A DNA stretch of 64,000 nt from the NCBI GenBank assembly GCA_029553285.1, contig JAKPCO010000042.1:1-64000 (forward strand). The letters are read 5' to 3'. This DNA comes from Methanobacteriota archaeon. GTDB lineage: Archaea > Halobacteriota > Methanosarcinia > Methanotrichales > Methanotrichaceae. Shown piece after piece: positions 35,020 to 44,135 of this stretch. The notes under the pieces are model-generated. The model saw only the letters and a program-made list of their open reading frames with translations, had not been told where the DNA came from and did not search any database. Numbering within the stretch: position 1 is the stretch's first letter; each line of letters begins with the position of its first letter. A program made the translations under genes and the position numbers.

Positions 35020-35583
35020 ATGATGAGTGCGAGCAGAGGTGCCGCCCTGATTGTGATGATCCTGGTCTCGGTCTTCCCCTCACAGGCAGCAGGGATCACC
35101 GGGCTCTGGGACTTCAGGTACGATGTCGCATGGTCAACCACATCTGATATGCTCGGAGGCTCGATCCTCTCCATCATCCAGAACGGTGGAGTGATAACAG
35201 GAGATGCATACATCGAGGAGCCGGAGCAGATGGAGGGGAAGATCACAGGCACATATGCCCAGGAGGGCTTCGAGATCACGGCAACGATGTACCGGAGGCG
35301 TGTTCTCATAATCTCCCTCAAAGGCAGCAGCCAGGATTCCGGCCTGCTCAGAGGAAGCTTCGTGGCAGCATCATCGGATGGCAGAGCATGGCGGGGCAGC
35401 TTCATAGCCACACTCACAAACCCGGATCCCCACTTCCTCGGAAACATCACATCGATTTCAGGAAACCGTGAATCTGTGACAGAATCCAGAGAGACAGCGG
35501 TTACCGCCAGCCCCGCAAAAAGCAGGTTCTTCGAGATACACTACTCAAGGGATGAGACGATCTACCCGAGGCCTGTGATGTGA
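35020..35583 (+). CDS. Secreted hypothetical protein
   Basis: 187 residues. The signal peptide (GAALIVMILVSVFPSQAAG) is followed by a beta-rich region: WDFRYDVAWSTTSDMLGGSI, GKITGTYAQEGFEITATMYR, and a Thr/Ser-rich end with an NIT sequon. I do not recognise the family; the strand pattern is like lipocalin- or META-type small beta barrels. It shares a short divergent promoter region with the HD hydrolase. Confidence 0.65.
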   Translation: MMSASRGAALIVMILVSVFPSQAAGITGLWDFRYDVAWSTTSDMLGGSILSIIQNGGVITGDAYIEEPEQMEGKITGTYAQEGFEITATMYRRRVLIISLKGSSQDSGLLRGSFVAASSDGRAWRGSFIATLTNPDPHFLGNITSISGNRESVTESRETAVTASPAKSRFFEIHYSRDETIYPRPVM

Positions 35584-35690
35584 TCTCACGACTGCATCTG
35601 TTTAACCTCGAAGACGGACCCTGAAGGGGTTCCATCTTTTTATGCGCATCTATGTGTGACGTTCCTCATGAAACTGCTTCGACCGCATTC

Positions 35691-37397
35691 TCAAACCTCC
35701 GCCCCCTCACGCAGCTCCACGGCCACGCCGCGCCTGGAGGCGACCATCTCCCATCCGCTCATCCTGGTCCTTCCGGTCCCGAGGAAACGATCACCCACAA
35801 CGATCACCTCATCCCCCGGCCGGATCTGCTCGTCAGCCTCGACCACCCCGGGCGCAAGAACCGATCCTCTGGGGATGAAATCACCTATGCAGACCTTGTA
35901 GACGTTGAGCGGGAGGAGCCTCCGCGCCCCCTCCAGCGTGAGCGCGAGCCTGCCGGTGCTGATCGATGCGAGCGTGCTCCCTGATGAATCGGAGAGCCTG
36001 TTCCCCTTCACCCTCGCGCCCTGAATGAGAGCATCTCCCGCGCCGGCTCCGAAGTAGTAGTCTGCCTTCGCCCTGAACTCCTGGAGCCTGAGGTTCCCGA
36101 TCGGCCTTGCGTCCGTGCACGCCACCTCCAGCGCCTCTCTGAGCCTCTCGAGCTCCTCCGGACCTGTTCCGCCTCCCGTGTATATCGCATCGATTCCGCC
36201 ATCACGAAGTGTATCGCAGAGCTCGCCCTCGAGATGCGCGACGATGCGTGAGTACCTGTGGTTCTCCAGGTACGATTTGAGGGAGTTGATGACCCACGCC
36301 CTCTCCTCTAAATCCCACACGCCTGTCACGGGCGTGTCGTAGTGCGCCGCCGGGTACACATCCTCGAGCTCCCTTGGAACTATGGCGAGCGGCGAGGTCA
36401 GGATGAGCTCGTGGACGAATCTCCGCATCCCTCCCATGACAGAGCGGAAGAGCCTGTGGCTCCTCGACTCTGAGTAGGGCTTCCGGGCAGAGCATGGAAG
36501 CAGGAGGAGAACATCGCTCTCAGGCGGCCTGTACCTTGTGAGCACCCTGCTCACGAACCGCCTGACCTCAACCCTGTGGAGCGACTCAGAGGTGTTCGCA
36601 TACATCACACTCCCCCTGTGCGTCGGCGTCCTGCGCTCCAGGTACCGCTCCTCTCTGTCCGCCAGCCGCAGCGCCGCGGTCATCCACGGCATGCACCTGA
36701 CCTGACGCTCCACATAATCTCTCAGAGTGCCGGATCTGATGCACTCCCTGACCCAGACCAGCTCCTCCTCCAGCTTCAAAATGTTGTGCGCCGCTATCTC
36801 TCCGGAGGAGCAGTGCTCACACATGCACGGGAGCTCCGGGAGCTCGTCTTTCTGGAAGACTCCATCCCTGGTATGATACCTGCCGTAATGACCGTCCATC
36901 TCCACCCTGACCGAGTCAACGATGTCCACGCCCAGATAGACGAGCAGTGAGAGATTCGATGGGGTTGCGAGCGCAGGGGTGTAAAGCGCGGAGTCCGGAG
37001 GTATCGACTCACGTATGCATATCAGCGTATCGACGAGATCCCTCGCGCCTGCGATGGTCCCCGCTGCCCTGAGAACATACACGTCCGCATCCTTTAGAGC
37101 ATCTTTTTTAACGGATGAGATGTCTGTGACCAGAGCTTTTGGCGCGTCGACGTCTGTATCGATATCCTGAGCCACATCAGATGGATGCGGAAGAACGACC
37201 AGCCTCCCCTCAGGCAGGGACTTCGCCAGGGATCTCATGGCATCCCTCGCCTCATCGAGGTTCCTGTACCTGAAGACGCTTCCCGCGCTCACATAGTCCT
37301 CTGACGACATGATGCATGGAGTTGTGATCTTCCGATCGAGCATCAGCCTGCCAAGGCGCGCCGGGCCGTCCCTTCTGAGGACCTCAAAGAACTTCAT
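35691..37397 (-). CDS. arcS: Archaeosine synthase ArcS
   Basis: 568 residues. The archaeosine-synthase core is marked by LLLLPCSARKPYSESRSHRL (about residues 305-325), and the C-terminal 75 residues are a PUA domain (CIGDFIPRGSVLAPGVVEAD, GDRFLGTGRTRMSG). ArcS converts preQ0 at G15 of tRNA to archaeosine by adding an amine (from glutamine or lysine, depending on lineage). A region with CEHC near residue 196 resembles the TGT zinc site. Its start overlaps tgtA by 14 bases, so preQ0 insertion and its modification are translationally coupled. Confidence 0.93.
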   Translation of the reverse strand: MKFFEVLRRDGPARLGRLMLDRKITTPCIMSSEDYVSAGSVFRYRNLDEARDAMRSLAKSLPEGRLVVLPHPSDVAQDIDTDVDAPKALVTDISSVKKDALKDADVYVLRAAGTIAGARDLVDTLICIRESIPPDSALYTPALATPSNLSLLVYLGVDIVDSVRVEMDGHYGRYHTRDGVFQKDELPELPCMCEHCSSGEIAAHNILKLEEELVWVRECIRSGTLRDYVERQVRCMPWMTAALRLADREERYLERRTPTHRGSVMYANTSESLHRVEVRRFVSRVLTRYRPPESDVLLLLPCSARKPYSESRSHRLFRSVMGGMRRFVHELILTSPLAIVPRELEDVYPAAHYDTPVTGVWDLEERAWVINSLKSYLENHRYSRIVAHLEGELCDTLRDGGIDAIYTGGGTGPEELERLREALEVACTDARPIGNLRLQEFRAKADYYFGAGAGDALIQGARVKGNRLSDSSGSTLASISTGRLALTLEGARRLLPLNVYKVCIGDFIPRGSVLAPGVVEADEQIRPGDEVIVVGDRFLGTGRTRMSGWEMVASRRGVAVELREGAEV

Positions 37398-38814
37398 CCC
37401 TGGAGCCCTCCAGAAAGCTTATCTCGACATGGAACTCCGCGCCAGGGTTCTCCCTGATGAGCGATCGCAGCGTATCGAGCGCCTCCTTTACCGCATTATC
37501 GTCCATCTCATCAGGCATCTCAGCGTTCAGCGGGTACATCTCCTCCAGACCCAGCGGGTAAGGCCCAAAAGGAGGCAGGAAACCCAGGATGTGATCATAC
37601 CTGGTGCGATCCTCCTCTTCGGGATGCCTGTCCGTCACCAGGACCCTTCCACTGAGCTCAATCCTGCAGATCCTGTTCCGGTACCTGATGACCTCAGGCC
37701 TCCTCGCAGACTCTGTGCTGAGATAGAACGGAGTCGTTTTCGAAACACGGTCAAGCCTCTCCAGATACTCTGCGTATCTTGAGAGGTGTTTGAACGCCTG
37801 ATACATCCTCGGGTGGGATCTGCACCTTCTCTCCAGATGCTCCCAGAGGGATCCCTCGTGGATGCTCTGCCTCACAGCCCTGATCTCCTGGAATGATGCC
37901 AAGAGGTTGTGACGGGCGAGGAGCTCCACCCTCCTCGGGTCCTCACCGAGAGATTCAGGCGTGTGTTCTCTGCACACATCACACGAGCACGGCAGGTACC
38001 TCAGCTCAGAAAGCCTGTATGTGCCGGTTGGTGTGAGGTACCTCCCATCACGAGCGTAAAGTGCATACGCCGCGGAATCGAAGAGATCACACCCCAGGGC
38101 TGCAGCAAGTGCGAAGACCATTGGATGGCCGGCGCCGAAGAGGTGGACAGGCACCCCCGGACCCAGGCCGATCTTCGATGCAACGATGAGATCCACAAGC
38201 TCCCTGAACCTGTAGCTCTCCATGAGCGGGACGACCGCGCCGATCGGGTACACATCAAAGCCCATCTCCCTCAACCTGCGCGCCGAAGACTCTCTTAAAT
38301 CAGGGTAGATGCCGCCCTGCACAGGCCCTGCAATAAGGAGGTCCTCTCTCCTGTGTGCCACCGCCTCCCTGAGCCTCCTCTCCGTCTCAGCGAGCTCCCT
38401 CCCGGCCTGCTCTCTCGGAGCATCAGGAGCGGTTGGTATGTCCAGCGGCACAGAGATGTCTGAGCGGATCTCCTGCTGGAACTCAAGTATCTCAAGCGGC
38501 TCTACCTCCACATCGCCGTAAACAGAGAGCTGGAATGCGCCCGAGTCTGTCATCACAGGTCCGTCGAAATTCAGAAGCCCGTGGACCCCGCGCTCGAGCG
38601 CCGTATCCCTTAGGATGGGGTCCTGGTGGATGATGTAGCTGTTTGTTATGATCATCTCAGCGCCGAGATCAACCAGCTCCTGTGGGCTGAGCAGAAGGAC
38701 GTGTGGATTCACCACAGGCATGAGCGCCGGCGTCTCCACAGTGCCATGTGGCGTGTGAAGCCTCCCTATCCTGCCGGCCAGGTCTTTGTGTAGGATCTCA
38801 AAGCAGCCCTGCAT
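37384..38814 (-). CDS. tgtA: tRNA-guanine(15) transglycosylase (preQ0 insertion)
   Basis: 476 residues from the ATG at 38814, with a TATA-like CTATTTATG about 28 bases upstream (leaderless); the frame extends to 38868. Catalytic Asp in MTDSGAFQLS, second Asp region RDGRYLTPTGTY and the zinc site CSCDVCREH identify the archaeal TGT core. It replaces G15 of tRNA with preQ0. A PUA domain, fused in many archaeal TGTs, is not obvious here; the PUA is carried by ArcS in the next gene. The two genes form an archaeosine operon. Confidence 0.95.
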   Translation of the reverse strand: MQGCFEILHKDLAGRIGRLHTPHGTVETPALMPVVNPHVLLLSPQELVDLGAEMIITNSYIIHQDPILRDTALERGVHGLLNFDGPVMTDSGAFQLSVYGDVEVEPLEILEFQQEIRSDISVPLDIPTAPDAPREQAGRELAETERRLREAVAHRREDLLIAGPVQGGIYPDLRESSARRLREMGFDVYPIGAVVPLMESYRFRELVDLIVASKIGLGPGVPVHLFGAGHPMVFALAAALGCDLFDSAAYALYARDGRYLTPTGTYRLSELRYLPCSCDVCREHTPESLGEDPRRVELLARHNLLASFQEIRAVRQSIHEGSLWEHLERRCRSHPRMYQAFKHLSRYAEYLERLDRVSKTTPFYLSTESARRPEVIRYRNRICRIELSGRVLVTDRHPEEEDRTRYDHILGFLPPFGPYPLGLEEMYPLNAEMPDEMDDNAVKEALDTLRSLIRENPGAEFHVEISFLEGSRDEVL

Positions 38815-38897
38815 GTGCAATCGGCTCCACGGATAGACATAAATAGGTTGGGACCGATGGCGATACAAAGCCAGATATTATGGGGGTACATCAAAAT

Positions 38898-39386
38898 ATG
38901 AGATGTATGGCATTATTATTACTGCTGTGCCTGGTCGGGGGGGCAGCTGCGGATGCCATGTCCGAGCCTCAGTACAGCAGAAACCAGCTGATTTACCTCA
39001 ACGGTCCGGACACAGGCAGCTTCCAGCAGGACGTTCAGAATTACTGGAACACCTATATCGAGAAGGGTACAGGCAGCACAGAGGCCAGCAAGAGCATGAG
39101 CATATGGTTCAACACATTCCCGCTCAAGTTCGAGAGCCCGGTCAGGCTTGGAGATACGACATTCGCAATGGGCACACTCACTGCGAAGAACGTCAGCCCG
39201 ACGGTCTGGACGAGCATGATGCTTGAGAGGGAGACCGTGTACAAGTTCGGCCTCGATCGGAGCTCAGCTTACATGCCCCTCTCGCTTCCCTCCAGCTTCC
39301 AGAGAGTGGAATCAGGAAGCGCCTCAGCACAGGAGTCACAGGGGCAGATAATCACCCAGAGCATAATCTCAAAATTGGGGGTGTGA
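38898..39386 (+). CDS. Secreted hypothetical protein
   Basis: 162 residues from the ATG at 38898; an in-frame ATG at 38880 is possible. The signal peptide (MALLLLLCLVGGAAADA) is followed by a Gln/Ser/Thr-rich region of low complexity with YSRNQLIYLNGPDTGSFQQD and FNTFPLKFESPVRLGDTTF. No family is recognised; it is likely a secreted or surface protein. It is divergent from tgtA. Confidence 0.65.
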   Translation: MRCMALLLLLCLVGGAAADAMSEPQYSRNQLIYLNGPDTGSFQQDVQNYWNTYIEKGTGSTEASKSMSIWFNTFPLKFESPVRLGDTTFAMGTLTAKNVSPTVWTSMMLERETVYKFGLDRSSAYMPLSLPSSFQRVESGSASAQESQGQIITQSIISKLGV

Positions 39387-39677
39387 GATGCGCGCCCGAA
39401 GGGCGCTGCTCACAATTTATGAGGCGGGCCTTCACGACCCTGGCCCTTGAGCCTGCTGGAATGGCCTGACCTGGAGATCCCATAGCACTCTACTCAAGGC
39501 TTTAAAGAGATCTTTTCAAATTGCGACTGCATGACAAGATCTGTTCCTACTTTTATCCTTGAACCTGTCTCAAAACATCCATTTGCCATCGATGGATATG
39601 ATTAAGCACCTGGAACCCAAATGCATGGCAGGACATCATGTCACAGCCAGTGGCCGGCTGGTTTCGAGACGACTTCC
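39387..39677. other. Short gene-free stretch
   Basis: 291 bases between convergent genes. I see no RNA gene or CDS; a C-rich/T-rich run after 39520 may include termination signals for the two neighbours. Confidence 0.35.
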
Positions 39678-40172
39678 TTACTTCTCCTGCATCACAAGTT
39701 TCAGGTTCTGCAGAAGCTTCTCGTAGGTGGCCCTGATGTGCTCCGGTATCACACGCGTGTCAGCGAGAACAGGCATGAAGTTCGTATCGCCCTTCCATCT
39801 CGGAACGATGTGAAGGTGGATGTGCTCCGCGATGCCTGCGCCTGCCACCTCGCCCATGTTTATACCCAAATTGAAGCCATCAGGCCGCATTGTCCTCTGG
39901 AGCACGGATACACAAAGATCAGCAAGCTCCATGAACTCCTGAAGCTCATCCCCGCTCCATCCCGATAGCGTCGATGTGTGACGGTAGGGGACGACCATCA
40001 TGTGGCCGTTGTTGTACGGAAAGGCGTTCATTATCACAAAGTGGTTCTTTCCACGGTGGAGTATCAGGTTCTCGCGGTCCTTGTTCTCCCTGGGCTTCTC
40101 GCAGAAGATGCAGCCCTTACCCTTCTCACTCAGTATGTAATCGATGCGCCAAGGCGCCCACAGAACGTCCAT
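39678..40172 (-). CDS. HIT-family nucleotide hydrolase
   Basis: 164 residues from the ATG at 40172, with GGGAGG six bases upstream. The HIT motif AEHIHLHIVPRW (about residues 105-116) holds the catalytic His. CIFCEK near the N-terminus with HMMVVPYRHTSTL are typical of HinT/HIT-type hydrolases acting on nucleoside phosphoramidates or dinucleoside polyphosphates. It is followed upstream by purN and alba on the same strand; a possible purine-linked operon. Confidence 0.9.
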   Translation of the reverse strand: MDVLWAPWRIDYILSEKGKGCIFCEKPRENKDRENLILHRGKNHFVIMNAFPYNNGHMMVVPYRHTSTLSGWSGDELQEFMELADLCVSVLQRTMRPDGFNLGINMGEVAGAGIAEHIHLHIVPRWKGDTNFMPVLADTRVIPEHIRATYEKLLQNLKLVMQEK

Positions 40173-40223
40173 CTGCCGCCTCCCTCTCTCCTGATGCCTG
40201 GTTGCTGCATCCAACGCCCCAGC

Positions 40224-40883
40224 TCAAGCACCCTTGCGATCAGACACCTGCCTCTCAAACACCACTCTCCGTCCCTCTATTCTCGGCTTCCCCTCGAGAA
40301 ACATCTTGATGGCCCTGGGATACGCCCTGTACTCCGCCCTCTGGATCCTGGCCTTGAGGCTCTCATGTGTGTCATCCGGTTTCACCGGAACCGGCACCTG
40401 GTACACGATGGGGCCATGATCGACCTCCTCGTCGACGATGTGTATCGTCGTTCCGGTCCATCTCACCCCGTAGTCCAGAGCCTGCTGGAAGGCATCCACC
40501 CCTCTGAATGAGGGGAGAAGCGCAGGATGTATATTCAGGATCCTGTTCCTGTAGTGCCGCACAAACTCAGGCGACAGGATGCGCATGTAGCCTGTCAGAA
40601 CCACCAGATCGACCCTGGCATCATCGAGCCTTTTGATGAGATGCCTGTCATACTCCTCCCTGGACAGGCCTCCCGGATCGACGAACTCAGCCGGGACACC
40701 GAACTCCCTGGCTATTCTGAGAGCTCCAGCGTCCGGCTTGTTGGTCAGAACAATAACCACCTCTGCCCTCAGGTAACCTGATCTGGTGGCCTTTATTATG
40801 TACCTGAGATTCTCTCCGCGCCCTGAGGAGATAACACCAATGCGCGAAAGGGGCGTCTGACCTGTAAAGGTATCACTTTCCAA
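40224..40883 (-). CDS. purN: Phosphoribosylglycinamide formyltransferase PurN
   Basis: 219 residues. [20 protein letters not shown] begins the N-formyl-transferase fold, and [15 protein letters not shown] with [19 protein letters not shown] contains the catalytic Asn-His-Asp set. It transfers a formyl group from 10-formyl-tetrahydropterin (or its methanopterin analogue) to GAR in purine synthesis. Its start overlaps the end of alba by 11 bases; the HIT gene follows. Confidence 0.94.
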   Translation of the reverse strand: MESDTFTGQTPLSRIGVISSGRGENLRYIIKATRSGYLRAEVVIVLTNKPDAGALRIAREFGVPAEFVDPGGLSREEYDRHLIKRLDDARVDLVVLTGYMRILSPEFVRHYRNRILNIHPALLPSFRGVDAFQQALDYGVRWTGTTIHIVDEEVDHGPIVYQVPVPVKPDDTHESLKARIQRAEYRAYPRAIKMFLEGKPRIEGRRVVFERQVSDRKGA

Positions 40884-41142
40884 GTACGATCTCTATCGCA
40901 GAGACGTTGGTCTCCCCTCTATCCGTGTTCAACGTCTCGGTCGATATCTTTATGTCCTTTACCACAACATCGCCCAGGAACCTGCTGCGTGAGACCTCAG
41001 CGACATCAACAGCTCTGGAGATCGCACGCCCTCTTGCCATTATCCTGACTTCCTTTGCACCGCTGTTGAACTGGGTCACTACAGCCAGTACATAGTTCAT
41101 CACTGGTTTATTGCCGACGAACACCACATCATCTTCTGCCAT
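40873..41142 (-). CDS. albA: Alba chromatin protein
   Basis: 89 residues, normal length. [20 protein letters not shown] and [20 protein letters not shown] are the Alba DNA/RNA-binding loops and helix; the Lys expected to be acetylated in some Sulfolobus copies is not clearly matched. AAGGTGGTGA precedes the ATG. It compacts chromosomal DNA or binds RNA as a dimer. It heads an operon with purN and the HIT gene. Confidence 0.95.
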   Translation of the reverse strand: MAEDDVVFVGNKPVMNYVLAVVTQFNSGAKEVRIMARGRAISRAVDVAEVSRSRFLGDVVVKDIKISTETLNTDRGETNVSAIEIVLGK

Positions 41143-41347
41143 GGTTGGTCACCACCTTGGAACTAACTTCACAGTGTTTGATGGTATCATAGCCAAGCAT
41201 CTGATGCCTGACCAATCCGCTGATCCGGCGAATAGGCACTATCACTTGGCCAGGAGCCCGTCCTCGCTGGTCGCCCCGGACAGAGCACCCGTGGCCGGGA
41301 TGATAGGACACCGCCATTCAGGATGGATCTCATGAGATATATAGACT

Positions 41348-41527
41348 GTGGTGTCCCGAAGGCCGGACGGAGATGTTATATCGTATTATCTCACAACCCA
41401 CCAGAGCGGGACGCCGGGCTTCGATCTTAACGAGGTGATGCTCTACCCGATGCTTCAGATCCCATGCGAATGTGAAACTCCAGGGAGAGTTCCCGGGTGC
41501 GCAGAGCTGTCCTGTCGTGTATGCTGA
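41348..41527 (+). CDS. Cys-rich 59-residue ORF upstream of the mtrA-like gene
   Basis: GTG at 41348 to TGA at 41527, a frame open since the stop at 41342. It encodes MVSRRPDGDVISYYLTTHQS, then GFDLNEVMLYPMLQIPCECE, and ends in three more cysteines, five in the last 20 residues. GC-rich third positions match genes. The ATG of the mtrA-like gene is 12 bases later. A TATA-like sequence lies at 41335-41347, which would start transcription downstream of this GTG, so the start is uncertain (an internal ATG at 41438 is another option). It could be a small metal- or cofactor-handling protein of the methyltransferase pair, but may not be real. Confidence 0.4.
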   Translation: MVSRRPDGDVISYYLTTHQSGTPGFDLNEVMLYPMLQIPCECETPGRVPGCAELSCRVC

Positions 41528-41539
41528 GGGCGTGAGCAG

Positions 41540-42139
41540 ATGGGTGAAGACCTGCATGATGACTGGCCGCTGGTTCGCGGTGATTACAGGGTTGTTGATA
41601 GGAAGGGGAGCGTCGCAGTGGTCACGCTCGCAAGCAGGCTGGATATCAGAGGAGCAGCCATAGTCGGGACATGCAAGACCGAGAATCTGGGGGTGGAGAA
41701 GATCGTGGCGAACATCATCTCCAACCCGAATATAAGGTACCTGATCGTGTGCGGCGCTGAGTCGCGGGGTCACCTGCCTGGCGACGCGATACTCTCCCTT
41801 CACAGAAACGGCATTGATGAGAGCGGCAGAATCATAGGCGCCGCAGGGGCGATACCGTTCATCCAGAACCTCCAGCGTGATGCGGTGGAGCGGTTCCGCA
41901 GGCAGATCGATGTGGTGGATATGAGAGGGGTCGAGGATACCGCTGAGATCGAGAGGATCGTTGATCAATACAGTGGAATCGCGGAGCCGTTCCCCGAGCC
42001 GCCATTTGAGGTCGTAAAAAAAACGCATCGTGCGAGGGCCCAGCCGTGCGATATCGACGTCAGCCTCGGACAGGATGTGTATCTGGATGTGGATGCGTGG
42101 GCAGTATTTCCACTAACGCAGAAAGCAGTGGGTGCTTGA
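41540..42139 (+). CDS. MtrA-like corrinoid protein lacking the membrane anchor
   Basis: 199 residues. It matches the cytoplasmic corrinoid domain of tetrahydromethanopterin S-methyltransferase subunit A: VAVVTLASRLDIRGAAIVGT, IRYLIVCGAESRGHLPGDAI with the cobalt-binding His in RGHLPG, and GIDESGRIIGAAGAIPFI. Full MtrA is about 240 residues and ends in a membrane helix; here the protein ends VFPLTQKAVGA with none. With the MtrH-like gene 8 bases later it would form a soluble corrinoid methyl-carrier pair, separate from a normal mtr operon, which is absent from this window. Role: probably methyl transfer from methyl-tetrahydrosarcinapterin or the reverse. Confidence 0.85.
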   Translation: MGEDLHDDWPLVRGDYRVVDRKGSVAVVTLASRLDIRGAAIVGTCKTENLGVEKIVANIISNPNIRYLIVCGAESRGHLPGDAILSLHRNGIDESGRIIGAAGAIPFIQNLQRDAVERFRRQIDVVDMRGVEDTAEIERIVDQYSGIAEPFPEPPFEVVKKTHRARAQPCDIDVSLGQDVYLDVDAWAVFPLTQKAVGA

Positions 42140-42147
42140 GCGGGTGA

Positions 42148-43062
42148 TTGAGTTTGTTCAGGTTTGCCAGGGATCAGCCGGTGATCAATATCGCCGGCCT
42201 TCGCATCGGAGGCCAGCCGGGTGAGCTTCCCACAGCTCTGGCCGGGACTGTGTTCTACCATGGCCATAACATAGTCTCAGATGAGGAGATGGGAATATTT
42301 GATGGAAAGAGGGCTGAGGAGCTTATAAACAGGCAGGCCGAGATCTCAGAGGAGACCGGAAATCCGGGAATGCTGCATGTGTTCGCTAGCACTAGACTCG
42401 CTTTCGAGAGGTATCTCGATTTCATCGATCCCATCTGGAACGGACCAGTGATAATAGATTCGTTCGATCCAAAGACAAGGGGGGAGATGGCGATGCATGT
42501 GACTGAGGTAGGATATGCGGATCGCACAGTATACAACAGCATAGGTCTGGCATCAACTGGGAGTGAGCTCTCCTTGCTTAAGGAATCAGATCTCGACTCG
42601 GCGATACTGCTCGCATTCAGCCCGAATGCGTCCAGCGTTGAATCCAGGATGGAGCTGCTGAGCCGTGAGGGGGGTCTCCTGGCAATCGCCAGGGAGGCGG
42701 GGATCAACAACATGCTCCTGGACCCGGGCGTGGCGCCTCTCGGGAGTGGGGCAGGAGCAGCGCTGAGGTTCGCTATTGTCGCAAAGGCGAAGCTCGGCCT
42801 GCCAGTCTGCTCTGGCATGCACAACGCTGCGAGCTCGTGGGAGTGGCTGAGATCAAAGGATAAAGATGTGAGAAGATCATGCGACGCATCCACCGCAGCC
42901 CTAGCAGCATCCTTCTGCTCCAGCCTCGTCCTCTACGGCCCGATCGAGAATGCGGGAATCGTTTTTCCTGTCGTAGCCATGACCGACATCATGATCTCAG
43001 AGGCGCTGGAGGAGATGGAGGTCTGGCCGGTGTGGTCACATCCAAGAAACAGAATGGTGTAA
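42148..43062 (+). CDS. MtrH-like pterin methyltransferase
   Basis: 304 residues from the TTG at 42148. It matches subunit H of the methyltransferase: PVINIAGLRIGGQPGELPTA, VIIDSFDPKTRGEMAMHVTE, GLLAIAREAGINNMLLDPGV, typical of the TIM-barrel methyltransferase that moves the methyl group from tetrahydromethanopterin to the corrinoid of MtrA. It directly follows the MtrA-like gene (8 bases), and the two alone suggest a pared-down methyl-transfer module. Length agrees with MtrH (about 310). Confidence 0.88.
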   Translation: MSLFRFARDQPVINIAGLRIGGQPGELPTALAGTVFYHGHNIVSDEEMGIFDGKRAEELINRQAEISEETGNPGMLHVFASTRLAFERYLDFIDPIWNGPVIIDSFDPKTRGEMAMHVTEVGYADRTVYNSIGLASTGSELSLLKESDLDSAILLAFSPNASSVESRMELLSREGGLLAIAREAGINNMLLDPGVAPLGSGAGAALRFAIVAKAKLGLPVCSGMHNAASSWEWLRSKDKDVRRSCDASTAALAASFCSSLVLYGPIENAGIVFPVVAMTDIMISEALEEMEVWPVWSHPRNRMV

Positions 43063-43204
43063 GCTGCCCATCCCATGAAGGGGGCAGGCCGACCTGGTGA
43101 TCTCATCTGAGAGGGAGCGAGCTTTCCCGGCGGCATGCTCCAGATCCGCCCTCTCGCTCCCGCATTCATGTCACGACAGCCCTGATGAGCAGCGGATCTA
43201 TCTC

Positions 43205-43906
43205 TCAGCTCACGATCTCGTAGGTGACCATGACTGTCGTCTTCACCTCGACCATCCCAGGCTCTGTCGTGCTCGGCTCTACTGACGGTCCGAAGATGCC
43301 GAACGGTATGTCCCAGAGGTAGAGCGGGCTCTCTGTGATGTCCACGATCTTTCCAAGCCTTCCGCCTGCTGCGCTGACCATCGCCTCTGCTGTCGCCCTG
43401 GCGTTTTCAACGGCCTTCTTCCTCGCCTCGTTCTTTGCAGCTGTGGCATCGCTCAGCGCATAGCCTGTCACAGCTGCGTACGTCCCTGTGCTCTCTGCAG
43501 TCTGCTTGATGCTCTCTATGGTCCTCTGATCAGGGTTCTGCAGGCGTATCGACGCTGATACAGTCACAATGCTCTGGTTCACGCAGATGCTCTCATTCGA
43601 TGCGCCTCTGCTGCATACTTTTGTGCTCTGAATCCCTGTGGAGTATCCCTGAAGTATCTCACAGTTCTTTGTGCATGCATTCTTTATCACATCTAGAGTG
43701 CCGTTCAGCTTCTCAGAGCTCTCTGCATACGCCTCAGTCACATTCTCATTATCGCTTGATGCCGATACCGAGATGTACACCACATCCGCAGGCACTGTCA
43801 CGCTGCCCTCCCCGACAACTGTTATCGTGGGAACGTCAGCCGCGGATGCAAGCGATACCGCAGATACAGAAATCAGCATCATTACCGCAACAGCTTTCAA
43901 ATCCAT
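43205..43906 (-). CDS. Secreted SIMPL (DUF541) domain protein
   Basis: 233 residues. The signal peptide (AVAVMMLISVSAVSLASA) precedes the SIMPL domain: PTITVVGEGSVTVPADVVYI, then helices AAKNEARKKAVENARATAEA. Cysteines CTKNCE and VCSRGASNESIC could form a disulfide. Proteins of this family are periplasmic or surface chaperone-like; function in archaea is unknown. It stands convergent with the mtrH-like gene. Confidence 0.88.
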   Translation of the reverse strand: MDLKAVAVMMLISVSAVSLASAADVPTITVVGEGSVTVPADVVYISVSASSDNENVTEAYAESSEKLNGTLDVIKNACTKNCEILQGYSTGIQSTKVCSRGASNESICVNQSIVTVSASIRLQNPDQRTIESIKQTAESTGTYAAVTGYALSDATAAKNEARKKAVENARATAEAMVSAAGGRLGKIVDITESPLYLWDIPFGIFGPSVEPSTTEPGMVEVKTTVMVTYEIVS

Positions 43907-44135
43907 AAGCGATCCCCCATCGTTGATTAACGTAATCCATATTAAAAGAATTCGGTCTGATAAGCGATCGCAGAGGTCCTGCCATGCGTTTCTGGCGATG
44001 TAATGCTTCCTGCACAGGAGCGTTTTTGCATCTCCCCGGTGAGATCTCCAGAACCGGCATCTCGCTGACGGGACCTTTGAACGTTGGCATCTTCACAGTT
44101 TCCAGGAGCCGCTTCCAGAGCCCGCGCTCTCCATC

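Noticed and set aside
43836-44096. Minus-strand ORF over the SIMPL gene start
   Set aside because: It overlaps the signal peptide coding region in another frame, and no motif or ribosome site supports it.
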